Shown: in pieces, positions 54,361 through 64,000 of the stretch
Layout: the number at the start of each line of letters is the position of its first letter
Position numbering within the stretch: the stretch's first letter is position 1
Source of the DNA: Benincasa hispida
Taxonomy: Eukaryota; Streptophyta; Magnoliopsida; Cucurbitales; Cucurbitaceae
Direction: 5' to 3'
DNA: 64,000 nt
Assembly (NCBI RefSeq): GCF_009727055.1
Contig: NC_052357.1
Location: forward strand, 4,061,200 to 4,125,199
Translations under genes and position numbers: made by a program
Notes under the pieces: generated by a model
Told to the model about the DNA's origin: nothing
The model's input: the letters and a program-made list of their open reading frames with translations, nothing else
Databases searched by the model: none

Positions 54361-54684
54361 TGTTATGAAAATTGAGGAGCACAATGAGAGTACGGAAGAA
54401 ATATAATATAATAATAACAAATAAATAAAAACTAAAATTATAAAATAAAATAACCAAAATCATGAAAATGGATAATATGGAAATTGGTGGAAGTGGAATT
54501 CTCACCAATGTTAGTGTGTTCTTAAGATCCATCAAATGACACTATTTATAGGCAAAGCGGGATGTGGACTACATGGACAACAAACATGAATAACTACATG
54601 ACACATGGACAACATGAATGGTGACACATGGCCTTTAGGACACTAAGCAATGGACATCTATTTTCTATTATAATATTCATAATA
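54361..54684 (-). repeat. 3' LTR of Copia fragment E
   Basis: In element orientation it starts TATTATGAATATTATAATAG at 54684 and ends near CAATTTTCATAACA at 54361. It aligns with the D LTRs, with ATAGATGTCCATTGC, CATTCATGTTGTCCATGTG and AGTGTCATTTGATGGATCTT as shared blocks. Confidence 0.7.
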
Positions 54685-55721
54685 CTCCCCATTAGATGCC
54701 CATATATATATGAAATATGCTTCGTTAAAACCTTATTAGGAAAAACCCAATGAGAAAAAGCCTAGTGAAGGAAAAAGAGTACATATTTCATATAATACAT
54801 ACTTTTAAAAAAATACAATATATTTACTCCCCCTCATGAAAACATTACTTAAGATCTTCGAGTCACCGCATTCCAATATTGTGCACCAATATTTCAAAAG
54901 TTGCGGTTGATAATGCCTTTGTAAATAAGTCTACCAGATAATCCTTCGAACAATAGTAATGTCGTCATTTTCTTCAAGATCGTGAATGTAGAAAAGTTTC
55001 GGTGAAATATGCTTTGTTCTATCTCCTTTAATATCCTCCTCTGATTTGGGCTATGCAAGCTGTATTGTCTTCGTATAATATTATTGGAAGGTTTTTATTA
55101 GAAGACAAGTCACACGTTTAACGAATTTGCTGAGTCATTGACCTTAGCCATACATATTCTCGACTAGCCTCGTGAATTGCAAGAATTTTAGTATGATTTG
55201 AGGAATGGTCGTTATAGTCTGTTTCACTGACCGCCATGATATAACAGTTTCTCTACATGCAAACAGATAACCTGTTTGAGATCTAGTTTTGTGTGGATCA
55301 GATAAATATCTAAAATCTACATAACTAACTAGATCAAAATTTGATTTATTTGAATAAAACAAAATCATATCGATTTTTTCTCGGAGATAACGGAGTATAT
55401 GCTTAATTATGTTCCAATATCTTTTAGTAGGAGAAGAACTATATCTAGCTAATAAATTTACTGAAAATGCAATATCTAGTCTTGTATTATAGCAAGATAC
55501 ATAAGTGCACAAATTGCACTAAGATATGGTACTTCAGGACCAAGAAATTCTTCATTATCTTCTCGAGGTTGAAATATATCTTTCTTTATATGAAATGAAC
55601 GGACTTCCATTGGAATATTGAATGGATGTGCTTTGTCCATATAAAATCTTTTCAAAACTTTTCCTGTATAAGATGCTCAATTTGCAAACCAAAGCAAAAT
55701 TTTATTTTTCTGAGATCTTTT
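54685..55721 (-). pseudogene. Copia E RNase H and RT end
   Basis: Open frame at 55144-55512 (minus): DIAFSVNLLARYSSSPTKRY, SNFDLVSYVDFRYLSDPHKT and SQTGYLFACRETVISWRSVK. This is the thumb/RNase H region; the catalytic phrase usually GYxDSDY reads SYVDFRYL, keeping the first Asp only. Further down it has scattered homologous segments to the Pol end (about 54845-55140). D encodes the same region at 33380-33680, so the pair allows alignment. Confidence 0.72.
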
Positions 55722-56290
55722 GTAACAACCCGACCCCCTAGGACTCAAGTTAGGCCGTTACTAAACACATGCATGCATGAAACTTAAAACGACACCCTTT
55801 TATAGTGAAATATATGCTAAATAAATAAGGTAAATTCAAAAGACCTTCAATAAATTCAAATATTAAAAACAAACGATAGGGAACCCATAAATCATAAATG
55901 ATAATAAATAGGCCTGAAAACAAATCTTAATAGTAAGTTTCAAACATCAGAACTGAAAGTTGAAAAACATGAAAAGAAATATAAATATCATGAGCAGAAG
56001 CATAAATCTGGTCCTAGTGGCTCGATCACGGATTCTGCTTGTCAATTGTCGATGCATCTCTACCCTTACCTAAAGCAACAACATGAGAAAGGATGAGTAT
56101 TAAATACTCAGTAAGTAACCCCACTACTAGAGTCAAGTTAGGCATTTATGTCCTTTAGATGCATACCTCTGGTGGAATGTAAGTACTATAGGAATAAGAG
56201 TTATTCCGGGGATAGTGTTTGGTCAAAATTGTTTGTTTTAGGGAAGGAGTATTTGACTGCCCCACGGTAGTACATATTTTGACTCACTAA
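55722..56290 (+). mobile_element. Gypsy-type LTR fragment G
   Basis: A block starting TGTAACAACCCGACCCCCTA and containing AAGTTAGGCCGTTACTAAAC, GAGAAAGGATGAGTATTAAA and GACTGCCCCACGGTAGTACA. I recognise this type of text from LTRs of plant Gypsy elements; that is memory, not a search. The left end abuts fragment E at a TG, which is consistent with an LTR 5' end. The right end abuts the truncated 5' side of element F. No coding region. Confidence 0.5.
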
Positions 56291-56401
56291 AATATCGTTG
56301 CAAATAAATAATGGTTATGGGTATATTATTACTTTTTGCTAAAACTAGACTTTGGATTTAGTTACAATTTTCTAATTATAATTTGTTTATATTTTATCAG
56401 C

Positions 56402-56925
56402 ATGTCAAATTCTAGAATACTCACTTCCAATATTATTAACAGTAAAATCAAATCAACAAATAAATTACTAGTGGTTGATTACACCAACAGAGTTTTAATA
56501 GAGGATTGTCCTCTATCTCCCAACTCATCTAAAATTATGAATTATGTAGATAAGAATGCTGAATTCAAACAACAAGATAAATATGATTTACTTGTTATCG
56601 AAGCATGTTTAGTGGAAAACGATAAAATCTAGATAATTGATTCAGGTGTCCTAATCATGTATGTACTATCTCACAGGAAACAAGTTCCTGGAGACAAATG
56701 ACAGAAGGTGAAACAATCTTCAAGGTAGAGACCAAGGAGATTGTTTTCGCCAAAGCAGTGGGAGATATGAAGTTATTTATAGGAGATAAGTACATTTATT
56801 TGAAAAATGTATATTATATTCCTTCTATGAAAATGAATCTAATATATGTCTCTTGTTTGCTAGAACAAAATTATAAAGTTTATTTTGAAAATGGTGAAGT
56901 ATTCATCAAAATGGGAAATAAATAG
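56402..56925 (+). pseudogene. Copia F Gag remnant and protease region
   Basis: ATG at 56402: SNSRILTSNIINSKIKSTNK and VLIEDCPLSPNSSKI match the Gag N-terminus of B (FVLTEDCPPIPSSN). The central Gag and the CCHC knuckle are missing. Then LLVIEACLVENDKI, a stop at about 56629, and IIDSG (protease Asp-Ser-Gly, ATTGATTCAGGT at 56637-56648). The frame at 56698-56925 reads MTEGETIFKVETKEIVFAKA and LKNVYYIPSMKMNLIYVSCL, the protease C-terminal side, ending at a TAG. The same central Gag loss occurs in element A. Confidence 0.72.
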
Positions 56926-57767
56926 ATTTTCTCTGCAAAATTAGAAAATAACTTGTACATGTTAAAATCAACTAAGGTCAAAGCTATTTTGAACATAGAG
57001 ATGTTTAAAACTGCTGGGACTTATAAGGAGAGGAAGATTTCTCCAAATGCCTATCTTTGACACTTGAGACTGGGTCACATAAATCTCAATAGGATTGAGA
57101 GATTGGTTAAGAACAGTCATCTAAATAAGTTAGAAGACAGTTCATTACCAGATGTGAGTCTTGTCTTGAGGGTAAAATGAAAAAAAGATCTTTTTCTGGA
57201 AAAGGTCTTAGAGCTAAAGAACCCCCAGAGCTGATTCACTCCGACCTTTGTGGGCCTCTAAATGTTAGAGTAAGAGGAGGGTATGAATATTTCATCAGTT
57301 TTATAGATAATTATTCTAGGCATGGGCATGTTTACCTAATGCGCCAAAAGTCTGAAACTTTTGAAAAGTTCAAAGAGTATAAGGATGAGGTTGAAAACCA
57401 ATTAGGTAAAAAGATTAAAACACTTCGATTGGATCAAAGTAGTGAATATATGGACATTGAATTCTAGAACTATTTGATAGAACATGGAATTCGGTCTCAA
57501 CTCACAACCCCTAGCACACCTCAGCAGAACGGTGTGGCAGAGAGGAGAAACAAAACCTTATTGGATATGGTTCGTTCCATGATGAGTTACGCTCAGTTAC
57601 TAAATTCATTTTTGGGACACGTAATTGAGGCCGCGGTGTATATTTTGAACATAGTTCCCTTGAAAAGCGTTTCTGAAATGCCTTACGAGCTCTGGATGGG
57701 ACGTAAAGGATTTACGTCACTTCACGATTTGGGGTTGTCCAGCACATGTGTTGGTGCAGAATCCTAA
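56926..57767 (+). pseudogene. Copia F GAG-pre-integrase and integrase
   Basis: After a TAG at 56923-56925 the frame continues through LENNLYMLKSTKVKAILNIE and a zinc module with HLRLGHINLNRIERLVK; the Cys residues are lost. 57177-57467 gives ELIHSDLCGPLNVRVRGGYE (first Asp), FISFIDNYSRHGHVYLM and LRLDQSSEYMDIEF (second Asp), then a stop. 57474-57767 gives IEHGIRSQLTTPSTPQQNGV and AERRNKTLLDMVRSMMSYAQ (Glu), then LWMGRKGFTSLHDLG, shifted by one base before the tail. All three catalytic acidic residues survive, but stops at about 57057 and 57465 separate the domains. Confidence 0.83.
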
Positions 57768-59141
57768 AAAGCTGGAACACCGTTCAAAAGTATGCTTATT
57801 TGTAGGCTACCCAAAAGAAACTAAAAGTAGTCTCTTTTATGATCCTTAAGAAGATAAAGTGTTTGTATTGACAAATGAAACCTTCTTGGAGGAAGATTAT
57901 ATAAAGAACCATCAACCTCGTAGTAAGCTAGTAATAGAAGAAATGTCCAGAGAAACGACAAATGTATCAACAAGAGTTGTTGTCGAGCAGATCCTTCAAC
58001 AAGAATTGTTGATAGAGCAGGTCTGTCAACAAGAGTTGTTGATGAAACTGATACTTCACATCCTTCTCAAAAGTTGAGAATACCTCGTCGTAATGGGAAG
58101 ATTGTGCAACAGCCTAACCGGTACATGGGTTTAACTGTAACTCAAGTCATCATACCAGATGATGGTTTAAAAGATCCATTGTCTTTTAATCAAGCAATGA
58201 ACGATGTGGACAAAGACCAATGGATTAAAGCCATGGACCTTGAAATGGAATCTATGTATTTTAATTATGTCTGGAATCTTATAGATCAACCTGAAGGGGT
58301 AAAACCCATCGGTTGTAGATGGATCTACAAGAGAAAACGAGACCAACCTCGTAAAGTACAGACCTACAAAGCTAGACTTGTGGCAAAAGGGTTTACCCAA
58401 AGAGAGGGATAGATTTTGAAGAAACCTTCTCTCCAGTTGCCATGGTAAAGTCTATTAGAATACTCTTGTCCATAGCCACATTTTATGATTATGAAATATG
58501 GCAAATGGATGTCAAGACAGCTTTTTTGAATGGCTATCTTGAAGAGAGTATCTATATGTCTCAACCAGAAGAGTTTATATAGCAGGGTAAAGAGCACAAA
58601 GTTTGCAAGCTTAATCGATCCATTTATGGATTAAAACAAGCTTCTAGATCCTGGAATATGAGATTTGACAATGTGATCAAATATTATGGCTTTGAACAAA
58701 ATATTGACGAACCCTGTATATATAAGAAGATCGTCAACAAAACTGTCGTTTTTCTGGTGTTGTATGTTTATGATGTTCTACTTATTGGGAATGAGGTAGA
58801 ATATCTAGCTGACGTTAAGAGATGACTAGCTTCACAATTCCAAATAAAAAATTTGGGAGAAACACAGTATGTTCTTGGAATCCAAATAGTTCGGAATCGC
58901 AAGAACAGAACATTGGAATTATCTCAAGCATCTTATATAGACAAGATGTTGTCTAGATATAAAATGCAAAATTCCAAGAAAGGATCTTTACCTTTCAGGC
59001 ATGGAATTCACTTGTTTAAAGAACAAAGTCCTAAGACACCTCAAGAAGTTGAAGAGATGAATTGAATTCCATATGCATCTGTAGTAGGGATTTGATGTAT
59101 GCAATGTTGTGTACTCGTCCCGATATATGCTATGCCATAGG
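57768..59141 (+). pseudogene. Copia F integrase tail, linker and reverse transcriptase
   Basis: LVQNPKKLEHRSKVCLFVGY (57749-57808), a TAA, then 57859-58077 with repeated Gln-Gln-Glu-Leu-Leu units. From 58074: IPRRNGKIVQQPNRYMGLTV, MDLEMESMYFNYVWNLI and PIGCRWIYKRKRDQPRKVQT, then AKGFTQREG; a frame change at about 58412 leads on to FEETFSPVAMVKSIRILLS and DVKTAFLNGYLEESIYM (first catalytic Asp). The usual YVDD/YMDD site reads Y-V-Y-D-V at 58763-58777: the first Asp of the pair is Tyr, which abolishes catalysis. RNase H begins after LSQASYIDKMLSRYKM and is cut at 59141. Confidence 0.83.
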
Positions 59142-61298
59142 TGAAGGAAATTGGAAATGAGATTTCCATGAGCAGCGGAACAAGACTATTCCAAATTACA
59201 ATCATGAATCAACAAATCATTTACAGTCGACTTCAAACAAACGGTTATGCAATTCATACAGAAATTACAGCATGTAAAATACAAAGGAACAAAGAGTAAA
59301 ACTCTACACACATAGGTAGAAGCGTCTCCACGCTCCGTTGCGCACCTCTGATCGAACAACAACAACCACGAGCGCTCGATCTACATGACCGCAACACCGC
59401 ACGAACACAGCACGAACACTTCGCGCTCGTCCTCAATGATCTCTCGGTCACGAACGACCTCTACAACACAACGAACGGCCTTTAGAAAAATCTCGACGGT
59501 GTCGAGTTGAGTCTGACACAACTAACAAGGCGACCTTGGTATTCTCGGTGTGAGAATCCAGAGGGTGGGCTCTATTCGGACTTGGTGTGAGGCAAACGAA
59601 GGGAGGAAAGAACGATCGCGTACACGATTGAGCAAGTGGGAGATGGCTGAGACCTATCGTATAGGTCAATGTCTATCGTTTAGATAAAACTATGCGATCG
59701 TCTAGCAAAAGCTATGCAATCGTTTAGCCTCAATCTGTTGCATAATACTCACACGATCGTTTACCGTGCGGCCAGGGATCGTCTAGCAAAGCTATGCGAT
59801 TCGTTTAGTAAATACTGCACGATCGTTTAGCTCGCCCAACCGTCGTTTAGTGAATCTATATTTACTTAACGACTTCGTAAGTTTCTTTTTTGCCGGAGAG
59901 AAAACTCAAAAACTTTTTCAAAATAGGAAACCAATTTCCTTTTAAACTCACGGTTACATGATCCAATAACCACCCACTACTTTGGTTATTTAAAAAGAAA
60001 AAGTATTAATGATTTAATAATTAATATTATTATAAATATAAATGATAACCAACTTATCATACTATATTTATAACCTATAGTTTTAATATTTCATCTCATG
60101 AAACATATAAACCATAGTTCTTTTTCTATTTCATGATACTTAATGTAAATCTCATTTACATCAATCCTCCAGTAGATGTATCTCATACATCATACCGATT
60201 ATATCATATATAATCAAAATACTTCTTGTTAATTTGAACATTTCAAATCAATATCAAGAACTGATGTTCAACATAATCCAAGCTACCAAGGGGACCTTAT
60301 GGACCTGTAGATCCGAAGCTCCAACAGTACGTGAATAACTAACTAAACTCTTTAGTCACGGGATCTACCATCCGTTAACTGCCAGGCACTCCACTAAAGA
60401 CCGACAACTGAACTCTCCTCACTACAGATATATTATGTGTCCATCTTAACCAATCAGTAGTGCGACAATCCTTCACAGATCGCTCGTAAGTATAGCTGGG
60501 CCAATAACTGTTATGCCTCTGTAGTTATATCTGTCTCCTTAAGTACCACTGATCCCTCTAATGAACATAAGTCATAGTCTTACTATGACTGAGTCTTCTC
60601 TTCCAAAGAGAAGCTGTGGCCACCATGTTCAAGCCCGGAATCAGCCCTTAAGGGAGTAATCTCTCTACTTATTCCTGTTTCGGGAAAGAAGTGAATTCCA
60701 TATTGTGAATTGAGTTCTCAACTCCTAGATCAAACAAATCCCCAAAAAGGTAGGCATGTTGAGTTGGAAATCTAGCCACTCTCACCCATACTAATCAAAG
60801 AACCACCCTCAAAGGCAGTAGTTCACAAAACACTCAGGATTGAGGTCATGTCACTTATGGTCGTTTAGGTGAGATGCAAGTCTTTAGTATCAACGACGTT
60901 ATATATAGAGTCTAGTCATCTCGTAGTCCAGGTCTTATACAAATTCTTTGTATAGGACATCCCCGCTGCACGTCTCCACATGAATGGTCAGGATCTATCA
61001 TCTGTAGTAGTTTACAACACTTGCAGACCTCTACAAAGCGGGTCGTATCCGTAGTGTCACTAGGATCAGGTATCCCACCTTAATTCTTATACTACAGACC
61101 GATTTAGGCTATCACTTAAGGCATGATCCACTTGTATATCACATATACATGCTTAAGTTCACATCAGATAACCAAGGAGCTTTGTTTATTGGATATGAGT
61201 ATATGCCAGAATTAAATAACACTTATTTTATTCCTTGAACAATGTGCATCTTTACAAAACAACGAGACTCCGGGAGAATTAGGACACCAATCCCAACA
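59142..61298 (-). mobile_element. Solo LTR of the A family (copy 4), inside element F
   Basis: 2157 bp from TGAAGGAAATTGG to TCCCAACA with flanking 5-mers ATAGG (59137-59141) and GTAGG (61299-61303), four of five matching. Removing it restores the RNase H start CYAI-GIINRYQSNPGHDHWT. No internal sequence. It has the richest CGATCGTTTAG motif set of the four A-family LTRs (about 59650-59860). Confidence 0.88.
59640..59865. repeat. CGATCGTTTAG-like motifs in the A-family LTR (copy 4)
   Basis: At least ten variants in about 220 bases, such as CTATCGTATAGGTC, TATCGTTTAGATAA, TGCGATCGTCTAGC, GCAATCGTTTAGCC, ACGATCGTTTACCG and ACGATCGTTTAGCTCG. Copies 1 to 3 hold fewer (about 8150-8300, 12545-12640 and 28490-28620). 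The cluster lies a few hundred bases from the LTR 3' end in element orientation. Confidence 0.75.
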
Positions 61299-61303
61299 GT
61301 AGG

Positions 61304-61783
61304 AATTATCAACAGATATCAATCTAATCCTGGTCATGACCATTGGACTGCTGTTAAAAACATTCTCAAGTATTCACTCTGAATGGAGGAGCCATTGTGT
61401 GGAGGAGCATCAAGTAGAGTTGTATTGCGGACTCCACAATGGAAGCTGAGTATGCAGCTGCAAGAGAAGCAACAAAAGGAGAAGTATGGCTCAGAAAGTT
61501 CATGATAGATCTGGAAGTAGTTCGTAACATGCATCTGCCTGTCATTCTCTATTGTGACAATAGTGGAGCAGTTGCAAATTCAAAGGAACCACGAAGCCAT
61601 AAAAGGGGAAAGCATATCGAATGGAAGTACCATCTCATCAGGGAGATTGTACACAGAGAAGACGTCATTGTCACTCAGATTGCTTCCCAAGATAACTTAG
61701 CTGATTCATTTATGAAGGCTCTCTCGGCTAAAGTGTTCCAGGGTCACCTAGTAGGACTAGGTCTACGAGTTTTGTATCACTAG
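61304..61783 (+). pseudogene. Copia F RNase H
   Basis: GIINRYQSNPGHDHWTAVKN at 61304-61365 then a deletion: the frame leaps from ILKYS to the EEP region with a stop, so the first catalytic Asp segment is missing. The ORF at 61439-61783 carries MEAEYAAAREATKGEVWLRK (catalytic Glu), LYCDNSGAVANSKEPRSHKR (second Asp), HIEWKYHLIREIVHREDVIV and the tail KVFQGHLVGLGL, ending at a TAG. The end of this domain matches the scrap preserved in element B at about 17000-17035. Confidence 0.8.
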
Positions 61784-61919
61784 GACAAGTGGGAGAATTT
61801 GTGGGTATTGTAATGCCCTAGTTTATTGTATTTGTACATTTTATTCTCTCCATATAAACTCAACATTGTATAGATTTGCATATATTGATCCACTGGAGTT
61901 TTAGTCCAAGTGGGAGTAT
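61784..61919 (+). other. Element F 3' untranslated tail and polypurine tract
   Basis: ACAAGTGGGAGAATTTGTGG, CCCTAGTTTATTGTATTTG and, at the end, CCAAGTGGGAGTAT directly before the 3' LTR. The last word is the probable polypurine tract. Confidence 0.65.
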
Positions 61920-63804
61920 TGTTGGGTTTTATGTCCTAAAAACTCGCAGTTTGTAAAACAATAAACATTTTCTACTATCAATATACTTGTTATTGATCTC
62001 ATAAATTGTATGAAAGTCTAAATCCAATAAACTAAGACTCATGATTACTGTATGAGTACTTGAACTTTATGTGGAGACATAATAGTGGATCAGGTTTGAG
62101 TAAATAGTCAAAATGATCTATGGTACATGAATGAGGTTGGGTACCTTATTCTAACAACACCATCGGATGCGGCCTACTCTGTAGTTGTTACAAAGAATTG
62201 TAAAGTGCTACATACGATGTGATCCTAATTCATGCATATTATGATATGAGGAGTGAGGGCGTCCTATGCAATGAGTTTGCATAAGATCAGGACCAAAAAA
62301 TAAGTCCCGCTTACTTTATAATGTTGTTTACTGTTTAAGACTGACCATTTCACCTAGATGACCTAGGTAACTCGATCTTAATCCTGAGCTAATTATGAAC
62401 TCCTGTTTATTTGGGATTGCCCTTAGATTTTCATATTTGAGGGTTGGCTCAACACGTCGGCTCAATAAGACTCCCATTTCAGGGGTAAGATCGGATAGAT
62501 AGCTGGGGACATAGGGTGCAAGACGGAGATCACACCTACTCGATTTAGGGATAGGAGAAAGGTTGCTCTTTCAAGTACTGAATCCAAGTCTTGAACAAGG
62601 GGCCCTACCCTCTCACAGGGTTGAGAGAGTTTAATATGGTGATTGGATCACAAACCAGTTGTTCATTAGAGGATCAGTAGAGACTTGAGAAATAAGACAT
62701 AATCTTGGGGGTAAAACAGATATTTGACCCAACCGTTATTACGAACAACTTGTGAAGGGTCGACTTACTGATTATGGTTAAATCATGTGGACATAACATA
62801 ACAACAGTGAGGGGAGTGCAACTATGGGCTTTAGTGGAATGACCCATTAGTTAACGAATGAGGATTAATTTGGTCTAATGAGTTTAGCCAATTAATCTCG
62901 GATCGTTGGAGCCCATGATTTGTAGGTCCACGAAGTCCCTATACTAGGTCGTAACGGATAGCTCTAGAATAGCGTGATAAGTTAATTTGAAACGTTCAAA
63001 TTAGAATTAAGGGAATTATTAATTATATGATATATAATTAGATGTTTAATTTTAGAATTAAACGGAATAGGAGAATTTATATATTTAAATATGATTTAAA
63101 TATTAAAGACATGAATAGGAATCCATGTTAAGAATCGGTGTTTAATTAATTTAATATTTGATATTAAATTAATTAAGTTTTATTTAATAATTAATTTATG
63201 AAATTAATTAAATTTTCATTTTTAAAATCAAAATAGATTTATAAAATCAAATTTTGATTTTTTGGATAAAATTGGAAAAATTGGAAAACAAAGCACACAA
63301 AATGGAAAAAAGGATTTTTCCATTATCCATCACCTAAGTAGCTCACACATGAAGCAATGTCTTGGCCTTGTCTTCTCCAAGCATGAGTTGCAACTCATAC
63401 AACTCTTCTCTTTGCATGTTGATCTACAATATAATGAAGAGATTGGAGTGAAAATCGGGCATGCAATCTATAGAGAATTTTAGAGAAAATTTGGATTGAA
63501 GAAAGGGTTCTTCAACAAGGTTGCTGTAGTGAGCTTTTCTCCTTCATCCCTTGATTCAAACTTGTTTTGAGTCCCACAACTCAATCTAGAGCACCAAGAG
63601 AATTGTGGGGAAGATCTTGAGGTGGCCTGCAACAAGATATGGAGAAGATAGCAGCTGGAGATGGAGCTTTGAAGAAGTTCTACAAGAGGTATGTCTTGAA
63701 ACCCACTTGTTTCTGCAAAAGCATGCTTTATATTTTGCCAAAATTAGTGAATTTGAGTACTTAGATGATCCTTGTGCTTCCGCTGCTGTTGATACAATCC
63801 TACA
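61920..63804 (+). repeat. 3' LTR of element F (B-family LTR)
   Basis: 1885 bp starting TGTTGGGTTTTATGTCCTAA and ending AATCCTACA. It is homologous to the LTRs of element B and to 46819-48653 throughout (CACTATTAGATGTGG-like, AGTGGAATGACCCATTAG, TCCACGAAGTCCC blocks), but visibly more diverged from them than they are from each other. A CTTGGCCTTGTC-containing stretch at 63360 has a short ORF shared in type with the other copies. Confidence 0.84.
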
Positions 63805-64000
63805 ATAACATACATATACATCTCATCATCATGGTTCTAAAACATACATATAAATTTCTATAACATACATATACATATCATCATCTTCAGATTCAACAGA
63901 ATCTCCAAGGATCATAATATATTCAAATCATGCTGGCATTCATATATCTCTATGTGCATCTAGTCCTTTCAAACCTCAATAAATGAAGGCATACATAAAC
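63805..64000. other. Right edge, short AACATACATATA-type repeats
   Basis: AACATACATATACATCTCAT, AACATACATATAAATTTC and AACATACATATACATATCAT follow one another, then a GCATTCATATATCTCTATGT segment. No coding potential. It could be the continuation of the Gypsy-type sequence G into which F inserted, but this is only inferred from position and style. Confidence 0.4.

Larger units (their letters stand above)
54361..55721 (-). mobile_element. Copia fragment E (same lineage as D), minus orientation
   Basis: The 3' LTR at 54361-54684 is followed (in plus coordinates) by the reversed purine tract ACTCCCCxT and by the Pol 3' end. The LTR shares CTATTTATAGGCAAAG- and TGGTGAGAATTC-type words, reversed, with the LTRs of D. 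The fragment is cut at about 55721 by the Gypsy-type LTR G. No 5' LTR and no target duplication can be found, so it is a truncated copy. Confidence 0.78.
56291..63804 (+). mobile_element. Copia LTR retrotransposon F (5'-truncated, B-family LTR)
   Basis: Plus-strand Gag scrap, protease, integrase, RT and RNase H followed by a 3' LTR (61920-63804) of the B family, with the purine tract AAGTGGGAGTAT just before it. The internal start (from about 56291, GCAAATAAATAATGGTTATG) matches the sequence just upstream of Gag in element B (about 18360-18390 reversed). The 5' LTR, primer-binding site and leader are missing. A solo A-family LTR sits at 59142-61298. F shows what the autonomous partner of B looked like, though F itself is broken by stops, a shift and an altered RT active site. 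Confidence 0.85.

Overview
This is a plant nuclear window, AT-rich, with spliced genes and dense nested LTR retrotransposons. The repeat vocabulary (recurrent short ATCTATCA/TGATAGA runs, the LTR families, the MITE family with GTTTGGTAACC ends) makes me think of Cucurbitaceae, but that is recognition from memory and was not tested. Only three ordinary host genes are supported: the 5' part of a multi-pass membrane protein gene on the minus strand (54-1777, five exons), an intronless AP2/ERF transcription factor of the DREB type (41833-42441), and tRNA-Arg(TCT) (50156-50228).

Left part (1-6576): membrane-protein gene, then AT-rich intergenic DNA with SINE-like scraps, an eroded hAT-like element and a MITE. 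Centre-left (6577-34547): one Copia element, here called D (plus strand), split by a 22.3-kb insertion. The insert is Copia element A (minus strand, 7701-30037, perfect TSD TAATC). A was itself hit by a solo LTR of its own family (12101-14196, TSD CATAT), by a gag-only LTR element B (14918-22826, TSD ACAAC) and by a solo LTR of a third family, C (24121-25999, TSD CCAGG). Removing the insertions at their TSDs rejoins the Gag and Pol reading frames, which supports the boundaries.

Centre-right (34548-50680): intergenic DNA with MITE copies, the DREB gene, two G/C-rich hAT-like MITEs with 8-bp TSDs, a solo LTR of the B family inside a MITE, and the tRNA gene. Next comes a complete Mutator-like transposon (50681-54051, perfect 9-bp TSD) that carries a decayed plant-mobile-domain (PMD) gene, and no transposase that I can see. 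Its ends contain seven near-perfect palindromes of the form TCGTGTAC-nnn-GTACACGA. Right part (54361-64000): a truncated minus-strand Copia fragment E, a Gypsy-type LTR fragment G, and a 5'-truncated Copia element F (plus strand) with a B-family 3' LTR and a solo A-family LTR inserted in its RNase H region.

The most unusual signals are the palindrome array of the PMD transposon, and dense arrays of CGATCGTTTAG-like motifs in the 5' leaders of two different LTR families and again in the A-family LTR. Three assembly problems are visible: a Tn5 mosaic-end junction at about 11307-11340, a single N between two identical 94-bp copies at 15648-15836, and a 190-base gap at 13567-13756. All retroelement coding regions are broken by stops, frameshifts or lost catalytic residues, so none looks autonomous.
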